A DNA stretch of 64,000 nt from Oscillospiraceae bacterium (GTDB lineage: Bacteria > Bacillota > Clostridia > Oscillospirales > Oscillospiraceae), in assembly GCA_015067845.1 (NCBI GenBank), contig SVLT01000002.1, forward strand, positions 81,439 through 145,438, given 5' to 3'. The first letter of the stretch is position 1; each line of letters opens with the position of its first letter. This document shows, piece by piece, positions 1 to 8,757 of this stretch. A program made the translations under genes and the position numbers. The notes beneath the pieces were generated by a model. That model searched no databases and was not told where the DNA came from. It worked only from the letters and a program-made list of their open reading frames with translations.

Positions 1-55
1 AACGATCAAAATGCTGAACAATCTTTTTTTCATTATTCACCCTCCGTTTTACAAT

Positions 56-83
56 GGTGTGCCCCCAGGATCAGGGGCACACC
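56..83 (-). terminator. Stem-loop after surface protein gene
   Basis: A 10-bp perfect inverted repeat (GGTGTGCCCC / GGGGCACACC) with an 8-nt loop lies about 20 nt beyond the stop codon of the minus-strand surface protein gene. The run of T residues after it is poor, so termination efficiency is uncertain. Confidence 0.5.
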
Positions 84-103
84 GCAAGTTAAGAGAATTT
101 CTA

Positions 104-2788
104 TTAGAAGAGGCGCTTCTTCTGCGACAGCACAATGCCGCAGGCCATAGCAGCAGTAGCCATCAGCGCAACAACCACGGTCTGGAAACCATCACCGGTC
201 TCGGGAGCGGGATCCTCATTGCCGCCCTCAGTGGGAGGAGTAACTTCGCCGCCCTCAGTGGGAGGAGTAACTTCGCCGCCCTCAGAGATGGTGCCGTCGG
301 CGATGACCATAGACAAAACAGTGAAGGAAGAATCCCATTGATTCATAGAGAACTGAGACCATGCGGAAGGAGCCAGACCCTCTTCATTGAAGGAAGCGAC
401 TTCCGTGCCATTGATGTACAGATTGATCTGGCTGCCATCAACAACCAGCTTAACAATGGCAACCGTTCCGTGCAGAGCCGACAAATCAACATCGATATCT
501 GTGTTAATGCCGGTTGCGTTATCCCAACCGCCATCATTCAGGCGTACCTTATCCACGCCGATCCACAGTTCAATGTCGGAGCTGTATTCTGCAGTCTGAC
601 CAATGACCAGCTTAACGCCACGCATATTCTCATCGGGGCTGGGCTTCAGGCGGTTGAAGAGGATCTTCATGGCCACTTCGTACTTATCACGGGTCATAAC
701 ACCGGGAATCACGGAGTCAGAGACTGCAACATTGGACTGATACAGAATTTCACCATTGACGCTGAGAGCATCTTCTTCATTAGCTTCCAGTTCAGTGAGT
801 CTCAGCTCCTTAATTGCATAAGATGCTTCCCAGTGGCGGGTCGAGAAAACGGATTCCTCAGTGACCAGCATCTTATCATCACCGTGTGCCCAAACCAAAG
901 CGTCATTGATGTAGCACATCCAAGTAGTGCCGTCCACTTCCAGAGTCACACGAACATCCTTGCCCACATTCTTCGTCCAGTTGAACACATTGTACTTGAC
1001 TCCCAGAGTATCTTCTGCGACATCATTATTGTAGGTTTCTGCCCACAGGCCGGCCTTGTTGATCACAAAGCGCACAACTCTACCATTTGCGTTGGTACCA
1101 ACATTAAACTGGACGCTGCCATAATCGTTGGTAAACTCAGAAACATTGACGATCATGTCGACCTTGTACTGAGAACCGGTAACAATGCCGGGTTCCACAG
1201 GGCCATTGGCTGCTTCAGCCAGTTCGTACAAAACAGTTGCTTCACCGGCATCGCCCAGACCGCCCTCGTAACCGGGATCCACAGGAGGAGGAACGACCTC
1301 GCCGCCTGCGCCAACAGCCTTGGTGATCTTCAGGGACTTAACAGTATACACAGTGTTGTAAGCGTCAACAGCAAAGACGGAGTCTGCAGTGGGGCAGAGT
1401 CTGTCATCGCTACAGGACAGCAACTCGCTGCCGTTAACAGTTACCTTCCAGTCCTTGCCTGCAACTTCCAGCTTCACGGAAACATCTTCGCCGAAATAAT
1501 CAGCTAGCTTAAACACATCGGTAGAGCCAACCCAAGAAGAATTGCTGCCGACTTCTTCAACTGCGATCACGCCACTGGAGCCGAACTCCAGCCAAATGCG
1601 ATTGCCGGAAGCATTTTCACCGACCATCAGCTTCAGGTTGCCCCATTCACCGAATGCAGTAGCATTGATAACGGTTTCGGCCACAAATTCAGTGCCGGTA
1701 GTGACACCGGGAGCAACAGCACCATCCACGGGTGCGCTCAGCTCGTACACCACATCATCGCCACCCTGGTTGCCGCTGCCCGCAGGCTTCGTAATCACCA
1801 GGGACTTAATGGTGTAGTTTGTATTGTATGCACTTGTCAGGAAGACAGAATCTGCAGTAGCAAGGAACTTGTCGTCAGTGTGGCTCATGACTTCACTGCC
1901 GCCAACATAAATCTTCCAAGTGCTGCCTGCAACTTCCAGCTTAATGGAAACATCCTCGTTCGTATTACACAGCGCACTCCAGTTGACATGATCATAACCT
2001 TCTCCACCGAAACCGGGATTCTGGTATTCCATGATGCCATAATAACCGTCGCCAATCTGGAAACCAATTTCCTTACCGCTGGCATTCTTACCCACCACCA
2101 ACTTCACGTTGCCATACTGGTCGAAGCTGGAAATATTCAGCACCATATCTACGGTAAAGGTATCGCCGGTAACCACATTGGGGGTAACCGGGCCGTTGGA
2201 GGGTGCGCTCAGCTCGTACACCACATCATCGCCACCCTGGTTGCCGCCGTCAGCAGGCTTGGTGATCTTCAAAGTCTTAATACTATGGGTTACATTGTAT
2301 GCGCTTGTGAAAAAGGCCGAATCTGCAGTAGCAATGAGCTTGTCATCAGTGCGACTCAAAACTTCATTACCGTTAAGATAAACCTTCCAAGTGCTGCCTG
2401 CAACTTCCAGCTTGATAGGAAGATCTTCATTTAGATTGCCCAGATTGCTCCAAACAGCTTCACCAACATAGGCTGCTCCGCCAAGGCCAGCATTCTGGTA
2501 TTCGCAGATTGCGTAATAACCATTGCCGATTTCGAAACCGATCTCCTTGCCGCTGGCATTCTTACCAACCACCAGCTTCAAGTTGCCCCATTCACCGAAA
2601 GAGGCAATATTCAGTACCATCTCAACGGTAAACGTATCACCGGTAGTAACACCGGGAGTAACGGGTCCGTCGGATGTCGCCGGCAGAGTATACACTGTAT
2701 CCTCAACTGCAGACACCGTGTACACCATACCCGCCAACATAGCCATAACAACAATCAGGGCTATGATCTTGGACATAGTCTTCTTCAT
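104..2788 (-). CDS. Repeat-containing surface protein with PETGD C-terminal anchor
   Basis: Predicted 894-aa exported protein. It starts with a Sec signal peptide (MKK..., cleavage near residue 27) and then carries about five copies of a ~145-residue domain (roughly 31-178, 190-335, 347-492, 525-668, 690-840). Recurring features are KLEVAGSTWK, GNxVLSxTDDK and SAYN...IKxLxITK segments, consistent with a LamG/concanavalin-like beta-sandwich, although I cannot name the exact family. Pro/Thr/Glu-rich TPPTEGG spacers precede a PETGD motif, a hydrophobic segment and a basic tail at the C-terminus, the layout of a sortase substrate. No catalytic motif is visible, so carbohydrate binding at the cell surface is the likely role. 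A strong ribosome binding site (GAGGAGG) precedes the ATG. The promoter carries the island-wide element. Confidence 0.75.
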   Translation of the reverse strand: MKKTMSKIIALIVVMAMLAGMVYTVSAVEDTVYTLPATSDGPVTPGVTTGDTFTVEMVLNIASFGEWGNLKLVVGKNASGKEIGFEIGNGYYAICEYQNAGLGGAAYVGEAVWSNLGNLNEDLPIKLEVAGSTWKVYLNGNEVLSRTDDKLIATADSAFFTSAYNVTHSIKTLKITKPADGGNQGGDDVVYELSAPSNGPVTPNVVTGDTFTVDMVLNISSFDQYGNVKLVVGKNASGKEIGFQIGDGYYGIMEYQNPGFGGEGYDHVNWSALCNTNEDVSIKLEVAGSTWKIYVGGSEVMSHTDDKFLATADSVFLTSAYNTNYTIKSLVITKPAGSGNQGGDDVVYELSAPVDGAVAPGVTTGTEFVAETVINATAFGEWGNLKLMVGENASGNRIWLEFGSSGVIAVEEVGSNSSWVGSTDVFKLADYFGEDVSVKLEVAGKDWKVTVNGSELLSCSDDRLCPTADSVFAVDAYNTVYTVKSLKITKAVGAGGEVVPPPVDPGYEGGLGDAGEATVLYELAEAANGPVEPGIVTGSQYKVDMIVNVSEFTNDYGSVQFNVGTNANGRVVRFVINKAGLWAETYNNDVAEDTLGVKYNVFNWTKNVGKDVRVTLEVDGTTWMCYINDALVWAHGDDKMLVTEESVFSTRHWEASYAIKELRLTELEANEEDALSVNGEILYQSNVAVSDSVIPGVMTRDKYEVAMKILFNRLKPSPDENMRGVKLVIGQTAEYSSDIELWIGVDKVRLNDGGWDNATGINTDIDVDLSALHGTVAIVKLVVDGSQINLYINGTEVASFNEEGLAPSAWSQFSMNQWDSSFTVLSMVIADGTISEGGEVTPPTEGGEVTPPTEGGNEDPAPETGDGFQTVVVALMATAAMACGIVLSQKKRLF
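221..285. repeat. Short tandem repeats encoding PPTEGGEVT
   Basis: A 27-bp unit containing GGAGGAGTAACTTCGCCGCC is present in two nearly identical adjacent copies, with a third partial copy. It encodes the wall-spanning repeat just before the anchor of the surface protein. Such repeats change copy number easily by slippage. Confidence 0.7.
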
Positions 2789-2887
2789 TTCGTGTTCCTC
2801 CTCAAAATTGTAAGTAGGGTAGCGCTTATATTAACAGATTTTCAATATACTCATCTGTCAAATACAAATTAGAAGATATCTGTTTGT

Positions 2888-2931
2888 ATTATATCAGTTT
2901 GCGACACACTTGTGAATTTCAATTTTTTTCG
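2888..2931 (-). promoter_or_regulatory. Promoter of surface protein gene with island element
   Basis: On the minus strand there is a -35 TTCACA (2911-2916), a 17-bp spacer and a -10 TATAAT (2888-2893). The 17-bp island element CGAAAAAAATTGAAATT occupies 2915-2931, ending 21 bp upstream of the -10. The same element with identical spacing occurs at six other promoters in this window. Confidence 0.75.
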
Positions 2932-2987
2932 GTGTTTCACTAAACAGTGCCATAAACAGCATACAACGATTGTGAATTTTCACCAAT

Positions 2988-5474
2988 TCACTTTATCAGT
3001 TTCCACTCGACGATGCCAACAGCAGTTTCTGTTAGACTATTGTCTATCGTGATACGAAGCCTGGTCGTAGTAACCGCCTCAAACCAATAGGAACCATAGG
3101 CATTTTTCGGGAAAAACACGTACTCCCCCCTGGGATCTACCTCCATGTATTGTTCGCCATCCCAATACTCAATCTTGATCCCGTTCGGCACCTGGACACC
3201 GCCTCCATCATCATACCACAGAACCCGACAGCCGCTGACCTTGGTCGGATAATCAAATTGGTATTCCACCCAGGGTCGCAGCGGCCCCGTAAACGATGTC
3301 CAACGGCTGGCGGGCGCTTCATTTCCATCATTCAGATTCAGGGGACTGTCCGTATCATTTCCATCAAAGGTAAAAGACGCTGTGGGAGTCGCATAATATT
3401 CCAGTGCAAATTCCCGGGGCACCGTGCTGATGTACGTTTCCATAGGCGTTATTCCCCGGTTGCCAACGCAAAAATAGGGAACCATGGTCAGCGTCGCCTG
3501 TTCATCCACACCGGGATAATGGATCATGGCATTCTCGGTGGTGATTTTCATGACTCCACGCAGTCCAAAAGGATCCTCCTTGCCATCAAGATTATCCACC
3601 CAGGTTTCCGTGAAGGTCGCATTATCAGGCATATAGTACATTTTCGGTGATGCCTCGTTATCCACCTGCTCAGCTGCGTAGACCATCGGCCCTCTGCGGA
3701 ACGCGGTGTAATTCTCCGTATACGTCACACCAGGGATCATGGGGATTGGCTGCACCTCCATGGGGAAGTTCAGTTCTAGATAATCCCCATCATTCCATGT
3801 GCGATTGATCGTCAGATATCCTTCTTTGTCTGCTTTGACACTGTAGCTCGTGCTGTTCAGGGTCATGGTGTTTTCTCCGGTTGCCCATTGTGGGATCCGC
3901 AAGCGCAACGCCATATCCCGCGCCTCATCACAGTTTACAGTAATCTTGACCTTCCCGTTCCAAGGGAACTCCGACTCAACCTTCAGCGCTAGCGTGCCTT
4001 GGCTCAGATGTAACATCGCATCATTGCCCACGTAGAGATTCAGCCGCACCTCGTCCCCTTTCTGTGTATACAGATATCCTCCCAGTGCCAGAACTGTACG
4101 CATCAAATTAGGCGGACAGCAAGCGGTACCGTACCAGCGCACCCGCTCTCTGCCCGGAGTGGATACTACATTGGTATAGAAGAATCTGTTACCATCTAAA
4201 TTGATGCCAGAAAGCATGGAGTTGTACAATACCGTTTCCATTTTGTCGCCATATTTGGCATCACCGAACAACAGATTCATCCGTTGGTTCCACATCATAT
4301 TCGACACGCTGGCACAGGTTTCGCAGTATGCCTTGTCCAGAGGCATATAGTGATCCGGGCCGTAGCCCTCATGATGATCGGAAACCCCCGTACCACCAGT
4401 AACATAGGTCTTGGTATTGACGCTATTCCAAAGCGCCAGCAATGCCTGATTGTAGGTATCCTCCCCACTCTGGAGCATGGCATCAGCCATACCGGTATAC
4501 ATATAATGGGCACGAACCGCATGGCTCAGCGCCTCTGTTTGCTGCGTAACCGGCAACACATCCTGGCAGCCATCTGGCCAGAAACTCTGACCGTGCCGTC
4601 CTTCGTGATCTCCCCGGGTCTCCAAGAAGAAATTTGCCAAAGCTACGCACTTTTCCGCCTTGGCAGCGTAATCCACCCCGTTTTTCTGTCCGATCTCCCG
4701 GCAAAGGTTCGCAAGCTTCAGCAGTGCCAGCTCGATCTCCTGGTGACCGGGCACCTGCTTCCATTTCCCCGGACCGAAAAGGCTCTCCACATAGTCCGCA
4801 TTTTTGATGGCCATATCAAACAATCGGGTATCCAGGCCGTCCGTCAATCGATAGTGGGCAACCGCTGCTTCGTAAAAATGACCCATGCAGTAGAGTTCAT
4901 GTTTATTAAAATCAGTCCATTTTTCGCTCGGGTATGCCAGGGTAAAATAGGTGTCAAAGTAACCGTTTTCTTCTTGCGCATCCTGATAGTAGGGGATCCA
5001 TTCCTCCAATTTGGCTCGAATCTGTTTCTGAGCTGCTTCCACCTTTTCATTTCCCGGCATGCGGAGCGCCAGTGCATAGCACATCGCCTCGACAAGCTTA
5101 TGGACATCCGAGTCCACATATAGGGCTCCCGCATGGGATTCATAAGCTTCACCGCGGTGCATCAATGCCGTGTTGATGAGGTTGCTGATACCGCCTCCTT
5201 CACATTCCACATTTTCGATACCCGCCATTACTGTTATACAAATAAACTGTTCCTGTCTGGCTGACCAAAAGGAATCTCTGATTTGAACATCTGTAAAATC
5301 CAGGGATCTGGCAACCAGGCTATTATTCTGCATATCCACAGGTCCTTCAACTCCTTCCCAAACGGGGAACCCGTTTGTCTGTTTTTTCACACATCCAGGC
5401 AACAACAAAGCAAGGCACATCGAAACACAAAGCAGTCTATGAAATCGAAGCCCCCTCCTATCCCTCACTCTCAT
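2988..5474 (-). CDS. GH127-family beta-L-arabinofuranosidase-like lipoprotein
   Basis: An 828-aa protein with a lipoprotein signal (LLLPGC, lipidated Cys about residue 28), so it is likely tethered outside the membrane. The body matches the GH127/DUF1680 family, which removes beta-L-arabinofuranose from plant glycans. The TGG...E segment (E369) is the expected acid/base region. E385 and C387 (CETC) with the C452-C453 pair (ACCPPN) correspond to the zinc-thiolate cluster that carries the nucleophilic cysteine in characterised members. The last ~120 residues look like an F5/8C (discoidin-like) carbohydrate-binding domain. The ATG at 5474 has a good site (AAGGAGGG). I could not find the island promoter element in front of it. 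The activity is inferred from the family; GH146-like specificity is also possible. Confidence 0.85.
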   Translation of the reverse strand: MRVRDRRGLRFHRLLCVSMCLALLLPGCVKKQTNGFPVWEGVEGPVDMQNNSLVARSLDFTDVQIRDSFWSARQEQFICITVMAGIENVECEGGGISNLINTALMHRGEAYESHAGALYVDSDVHKLVEAMCYALALRMPGNEKVEAAQKQIRAKLEEWIPYYQDAQEENGYFDTYFTLAYPSEKWTDFNKHELYCMGHFYEAAVAHYRLTDGLDTRLFDMAIKNADYVESLFGPGKWKQVPGHQEIELALLKLANLCREIGQKNGVDYAAKAEKCVALANFFLETRGDHEGRHGQSFWPDGCQDVLPVTQQTEALSHAVRAHYMYTGMADAMLQSGEDTYNQALLALWNSVNTKTYVTGGTGVSDHHEGYGPDHYMPLDKAYCETCASVSNMMWNQRMNLLFGDAKYGDKMETVLYNSMLSGINLDGNRFFYTNVVSTPGRERVRWYGTACCPPNLMRTVLALGGYLYTQKGDEVRLNLYVGNDAMLHLSQGTLALKVESEFPWNGKVKITVNCDEARDMALRLRIPQWATGENTMTLNSTSYSVKADKEGYLTINRTWNDGDYLELNFPMEVQPIPMIPGVTYTENYTAFRRGPMVYAAEQVDNEASPKMYYMPDNATFTETWVDNLDGKEDPFGLRGVMKITTENAMIHYPGVDEQATLTMVPYFCVGNRGITPMETYISTVPREFALEYYATPTASFTFDGNDTDSPLNLNDGNEAPASRWTSFTGPLRPWVEYQFDYPTKVSGCRVLWYDDGGGVQVPNGIKIEYWDGEQYMEVDPRGEYVFFPKNAYGSYWFEAVTTTRLRITIDNSLTETAVGIVEWKLIK

Positions 5475-5562
5475 CGTTACCCTCCTTGTTGATGTTATAC
5501 AAATATTCTAACAAAGTGTTCATTGATTTGGTACATCATACATAGCATATAAGGTGCAAAAA

Positions 5563-5592
5563 TCCGACTTTCTCATAGACGAGAAAGCCGGA
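5563..5592 (-). terminator. Rho-independent terminator of AraC gene
   Basis: A 12-bp stem (TCCGGCTTTCTC / GAGAAAGTCGGA, one G-U) with a 6-nt loop is followed on the minus strand by TTTTT. It sits just beyond the AraC-family gene and separates it from the GH127 gene. Confidence 0.8.
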
Positions 5593-5596
5593 CCGC

Positions 5597-6352
5597 TTAG
5601 CTGTTGTTGATATGGATATAGTAATAGGTGTTTCTGAATTCCTTTGGCGAGATTTTTTGATGATGCTTAAAGAATTTCAGAAAATGTTTATAATCCTTAA
5701 ACCCACATTGTTCTGCAATTTCCTGAACCGAAAGGGATGTATTGAGGAGCATATTTTTGATACGCCCCATTCGTACTTGATCAATATAGCTTTTCAGGCT
5801 TTTCCCGAATTCTTGCCGAAACAGTCGGTTCAGATAGTCCGGATTATAACGAAAATGCTCAGCCACATCCCGCGTCTTCAGTGGCTGGTCGTCATGGATT
5901 CGAATCCACTCAGCAACTTCATACACAGTTCTATTTCTGATAGTCTTACTGCTCTGCGTATGTAACTCAAGCAGGATCAAGCGGCCAAGATAGTTGCAGG
6001 CCTCCGCGTTTCTGGCAAGATCGACACAAAAATGCAATGCCTGCCTGAACAGCAACGACAGATGATGGCCCTCACAACGTTCTATATGCATTTCCTTCAG
6101 CGGACAATCATCAAAGTGAATCCAGTAGAAGGACACTCCTGTACTGGTTTTCGTTCCTGCATGGCGAATTCCGGGCGGCATCAGCAACACGCCATCCTTG
6201 TTTACTTCATAATGTCGGTCTCCGATCCGTATATAAACAGTGCCGGAAATAACCATAATAGCTTCCCATGAATCGATCTCTACATCAGGATGAATCCATT
6301 CTGATTCCGATGAAAACATGCCGCACCAAATAAAATTCGTATTTTCAAACAT
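5597..6352 (-). CDS. AraC-family transcriptional regulator
   Basis: About 251 aa when started at the ATG at 6352 (MFENTN); a longer frame would run into the upstream terminator. The N-terminal ~140 residues are a cupin-like sugar-sensing domain (GDRHYEVNKDGVLLMPPGIRHAG). The C-terminal ~100 residues are a double helix-turn-helix of the AraC type (DVAEHFRYNPDYLNRLFRQEFGKS, then SVQEIAEQCGFKDYKHFLKFFKHH). It lies directly after the sugar operon and before GH127. It is one candidate for the activator that reads the island-wide promoter element, but that link is an inference. Confidence 0.85.
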   Translation of the reverse strand: MFENTNFIWCGMFSSESEWIHPDVEIDSWEAIMVISGTVYIRIGDRHYEVNKDGVLLMPPGIRHAGTKTSTGVSFYWIHFDDCPLKEMHIERCEGHHLSLLFRQALHFCVDLARNAEACNYLGRLILLELHTQSSKTIRNRTVYEVAEWIRIHDDQPLKTRDVAEHFRYNPDYLNRLFRQEFGKSLKSYIDQVRMGRIKNMLLNTSLSVQEIAEQCGFKDYKHFLKFFKHHQKISPKEFRNTYYYIHINNS

Positions 6353-6371
6353 ACTGCACCTTGAACGAGAA

Positions 6372-6404
6372 GGATCCCTGCACATTGCTTGCATGCAGGG
6401 ATCC
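6372..6404 (-). terminator. Stem-loop at the end of the sugar operon
   Basis: An 11-bp perfect inverted repeat (GGATCCCTGCA / TGCAGGGATCC) lies between the lyxose-isomerase-like gene and the AraC gene. The T-rich tail on the minus strand is weak (TTCTCGTT), so it may be partial and allow read-through into araC. Confidence 0.55.
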
Positions 6405-6411
6405 AAAATAC

Positions 6412-7104
6412 TTAGTCTTTAGCAGGGGGATACTCGTTGCACAGCAGGCGGTAGGGGGGCTCGTCCTCCTCGATGGTGGGGAAACGACCCAGAGGATTCA
6501 GGAAGTGGTTATCATTGGCATCGTCGTTGACCATGGACACTTCGCCGATCAGCACGGGGCCCATGCCATTTTCAGGAATGACGAACTCGTGGTAATAGCC
6601 GGGATACAGAGAAACGCTGTCGCCGGGCTTCAGCACGATGGTGGTGCCGGCAGGCACAAAGTAACGCCGGCCATCCTGGAACACTTCCACATCGGTATCG
6701 GCCAGCTGGCCATCTTCCAGGGAAGTCGCATTGTACATGGTGAAGTGGATCTCATTGCCGCCGCGGTTGATCAGGTCTTCCATCTTGGAGTAGTGATAGT
6801 GCATGGGAGAAACCTGGCCGGGATAGCACATAATGAGCTTTTCCGCATAAGCCTTGGTGTACTTGGGATTATGGACATTGCCGTTACGAACAGTGATCAG
6901 AGCAAGGCCCAGATGCTCAAAGTCGCCTTCGCCGTAGTCGGTGACGTCCCAACCCAGCATATTGTCGCGGATCTCATCGTATTCATGGCCCTTTTCTGCC
7001 CACTCTTCGGGAGTGAAGTGCAGGTAAGGAGGAATTGCGAACTTATACTCAGCCAGCAGCTTTTCAAAGTCCTTGATAACAGCATTGATCTTAGAGCGTT
7101 TCAT
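6412..7104 (-). CDS. D-lyxose ketol-isomerase-like cupin
   Basis: 230 aa from the ATG at 7104, which has an ideal site (GAAAGGAG). It matches the D-lyxose/D-mannose isomerase family, a small cupin that converts D-lyxose to D-xylulose and, more weakly, D-mannose to D-fructose. Metal-ligand motifs are visible: PMHYHYSKMEDLINRGG (two His and a Glu) and PGYYHEF (His). It is the last gene of a six-gene sugar operon with a PfkB kinase and an epimerase. The true substrate cannot be read from the sequence. Lyxose is rare, so this family often acts on another aldose. Confidence 0.8.
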   Translation of the reverse strand: MKRSKINAVIKDFEKLLAEYKFAIPPYLHFTPEEWAEKGHEYDEIRDNMLGWDVTDYGEGDFEHLGLALITVRNGNVHNPKYTKAYAEKLIMCYPGQVSPMHYHYSKMEDLINRGGNEIHFTMYNATSLEDGQLADTDVEVFQDGRRYFVPAGTTIVLKPGDSVSLYPGYYHEFVIPENGMGPVLIGEVSMVNDDANDNHFLNPLGRFPTIEEDEPPYRLLCNEYPPAKD

Positions 7105-7120
7105 AATATGTTTTCTCCTT

Positions 7121-8173
7121 TCAATCGCCAAGCAACGCTGCACGGTCCTCTTCGGTGCGTGCGATTTCCTCAGCGTCTTTCAAAATAGTAAAAGACAGGC
7201 GGTAAGTCTCTTTTGCAAAGGGTGCGATCTTATGCATCGTGCCCTGTGCCTCATGATACTTGCGGCCATACACGCTGGAGTTGGAAGGCTCCAGGCCAAT
7301 GACATAGTCACCGGACTTCATGCTCATCCACTCCATAAAATAAGGCTGGACCTTCCGGTCAAAATCCAGACGAACACCGAAACCAAGTTCATCATTAACA
7401 ATGGCTGCGAAGGAATTTCCTTCTGCATCTTCCGCCAGCTCGTGCAGATAAACATACTCGGTCTCGCCGTCTTTCGGTTCGGAAGCAGTCTGCCAGCAGT
7501 GCAAATGCTGCTGACTCCACTCCTCACGTCCTCTCACCGCCTTGCTGGGCAACACCAAACGGGTGCCGGGCGCCAGGAAGGGATAGCCGAAATTGCAATG
7601 GTACATCAGCATCAGATCTGCCTCTTCCGCAGTCTGATTCTCCACCTCGTCGATAATCTCCAGCTTTCCGGAGCCGAACACGGAGCGGATGGTACGCCGC
7701 AGCACCAAATTTGTTCCAAACAAATGGCTCTCGCGCATCTCGCCCTTGACTTCCAGCACATAGTCCTCTCCGTCCCAATAGGCATCGGAGGAAAAATGCT
7801 CTGCCGGCGTCGTACGTATGCGGCCGTGCATGGGGTACTCCACGCCATCGGTCTCGCAGGGACCGCAGATATTCTGCAGGCCACAGGTGAAGAACAGTCC
7901 GCCCATGATACTGCGCAGCGCTTCTTCGCCATGAGTATCAAAGTGGTTGCGGCCATTCAGACCGGGCTTAGAGGTAAAGGAAATGTTGATGCCCTTATAC
8001 TCCAGTTCTGCTACATCGAGACACTTATCCGCCATGGCTATAAACCGCAAGTCACCATTCTTCACTTCTACCGCCCGCAGACCATTGGCCCGGCCTTCCT
8101 GCACCGTTACATTGCGGGCGTATGCCAGCTGTTGCATGGTGCCGGTATATTTCAGTAGATCTATCTTGTTCAT
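7121..8173 (-). CDS. DUF4432 / aldose 1-epimerase-superfamily protein
   Basis: 350 aa when started at the ATG at 8173 (MNKIDLLKYTG). The protein fits the DUF4432 branch of the galactose-mutarotase superfamily: beta-rich, with MHGRIRTTPAEH and LMLMYHCNFGYPFL segments holding the histidines usual for sugar binding, and a C-terminal GLEPSNSSVYGR motif. It likely interconverts anomers of the sugar handled by the neighbouring isomerases, or acts on a related cyclic sugar. Spacing to the neighbours is a few bases on both sides, so it is co-transcribed. Confidence 0.75.
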   Translation of the reverse strand: MNKIDLLKYTGTMQQLAYARNVTVQEGRANGLRAVEVKNGDLRFIAMADKCLDVAELEYKGINISFTSKPGLNGRNHFDTHGEEALRSIMGGLFFTCGLQNICGPCETDGVEYPMHGRIRTTPAEHFSSDAYWDGEDYVLEVKGEMRESHLFGTNLVLRRTIRSVFGSGKLEIIDEVENQTAEEADLMLMYHCNFGYPFLAPGTRLVLPSKAVRGREEWSQQHLHCWQTASEPKDGETEYVYLHELAEDAEGNSFAAIVNDELGFGVRLDFDRKVQPYFMEWMSMKSGDYVIGLEPSNSSVYGRKYHEAQGTMHKIAPFAKETYRLSFTILKDAEEIARTEEDRAALLGD

Positions 8174-8177
8174 AGCA

Positions 8178-8744
8178 TTACTCCAGATTGGCATGGTATT
8201 GCCACAGGCCCTTCATGTCCAGCTCCTTGCGGTCAATGATCATCTTCGCCACCACATCGCCCAGCAGGAGCAAGGTCTGCTCAAAGAGGCTGGTCATGGG
8301 CTGCTGGGAATCGATCTCGTCTTCCAGGTAGTACTTTGTCCGCACGGGAATGCGCACCATCAGGCAAACAATGTCTTTCAAGGGACTGTTGGGGTTAGAG
8401 CCGATGTGGATCACCTTAGCACCAATCTTGTGGGCCTTCTGGGCAATACCGGCAGGAAACAGTGTGGTACCGGAGCCGGAGCCCACGATCAGCACATCAT
8501 CCGCAGTGATGGCAGGTTCGGTGATCTCGCCCACCAAATGGGTGTCGATACCCAAATGCGCCCAGCGCTTGGCGATGGCTTGCAGGGACAGCATCACTCG
8601 GCCAACCCCCACGAAAAATACCTTGCGGGAGCTGAGGATGATATCGATGAGCTTCTCAACACTGTCCGTGTCAATGCTGTCTAAAGAGGTACGCAATTCG
8701 GAAACCACCAGCTCCGAGATCTGTTGATATGTTACATCAGCCAT
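8178..8744 (-). CDS. SIS-domain phosphosugar isomerase (6-phospho-3-hexuloisomerase-like)
   Basis: 188 aa from MADVTYQQ at 8744, the normal size of HxlB/PHI proteins. It contains one SIS domain with the FVGVGR and IVGSGSGTT phosphosugar-binding loops and the conserved HIGSNPNSPL segment. Characterised PHI interconverts D-arabino-3-hexulose 6-phosphate and fructose 6-phosphate. It is paired here with an epimerase-fold protein of the same superfamily as HPS, but that neighbour looks more like an epimerase than a formaldehyde-fixing synthase, so a ribulose-monophosphate pathway is not supported. More likely it isomerises a hexulose or pentulose phosphate made by the operon. Confidence 0.75.
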   Translation of the reverse strand: MADVTYQQISELVVSELRTSLDSIDTDSVEKLIDIILSSRKVFFVGVGRVMLSLQAIAKRWAHLGIDTHLVGEITEPAITADDVLIVGSGSGTTLFPAGIAQKAHKIGAKVIHIGSNPNSPLKDIVCLMVRIPVRTKYYLEDEIDSQQPMTSLFEQTLLLLGDVVAKMIIDRKELDMKGLWQYHANLE

Positions 8745-8757
8745 GGGTCTCACCTTC

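Noticed and set aside
5475..5560. Island element before GH127
   Set aside because: No word resembling CGAAAAAAATTGAAATT is found at 21 bp from either possible -10 (TATAAC or TAGAAT).
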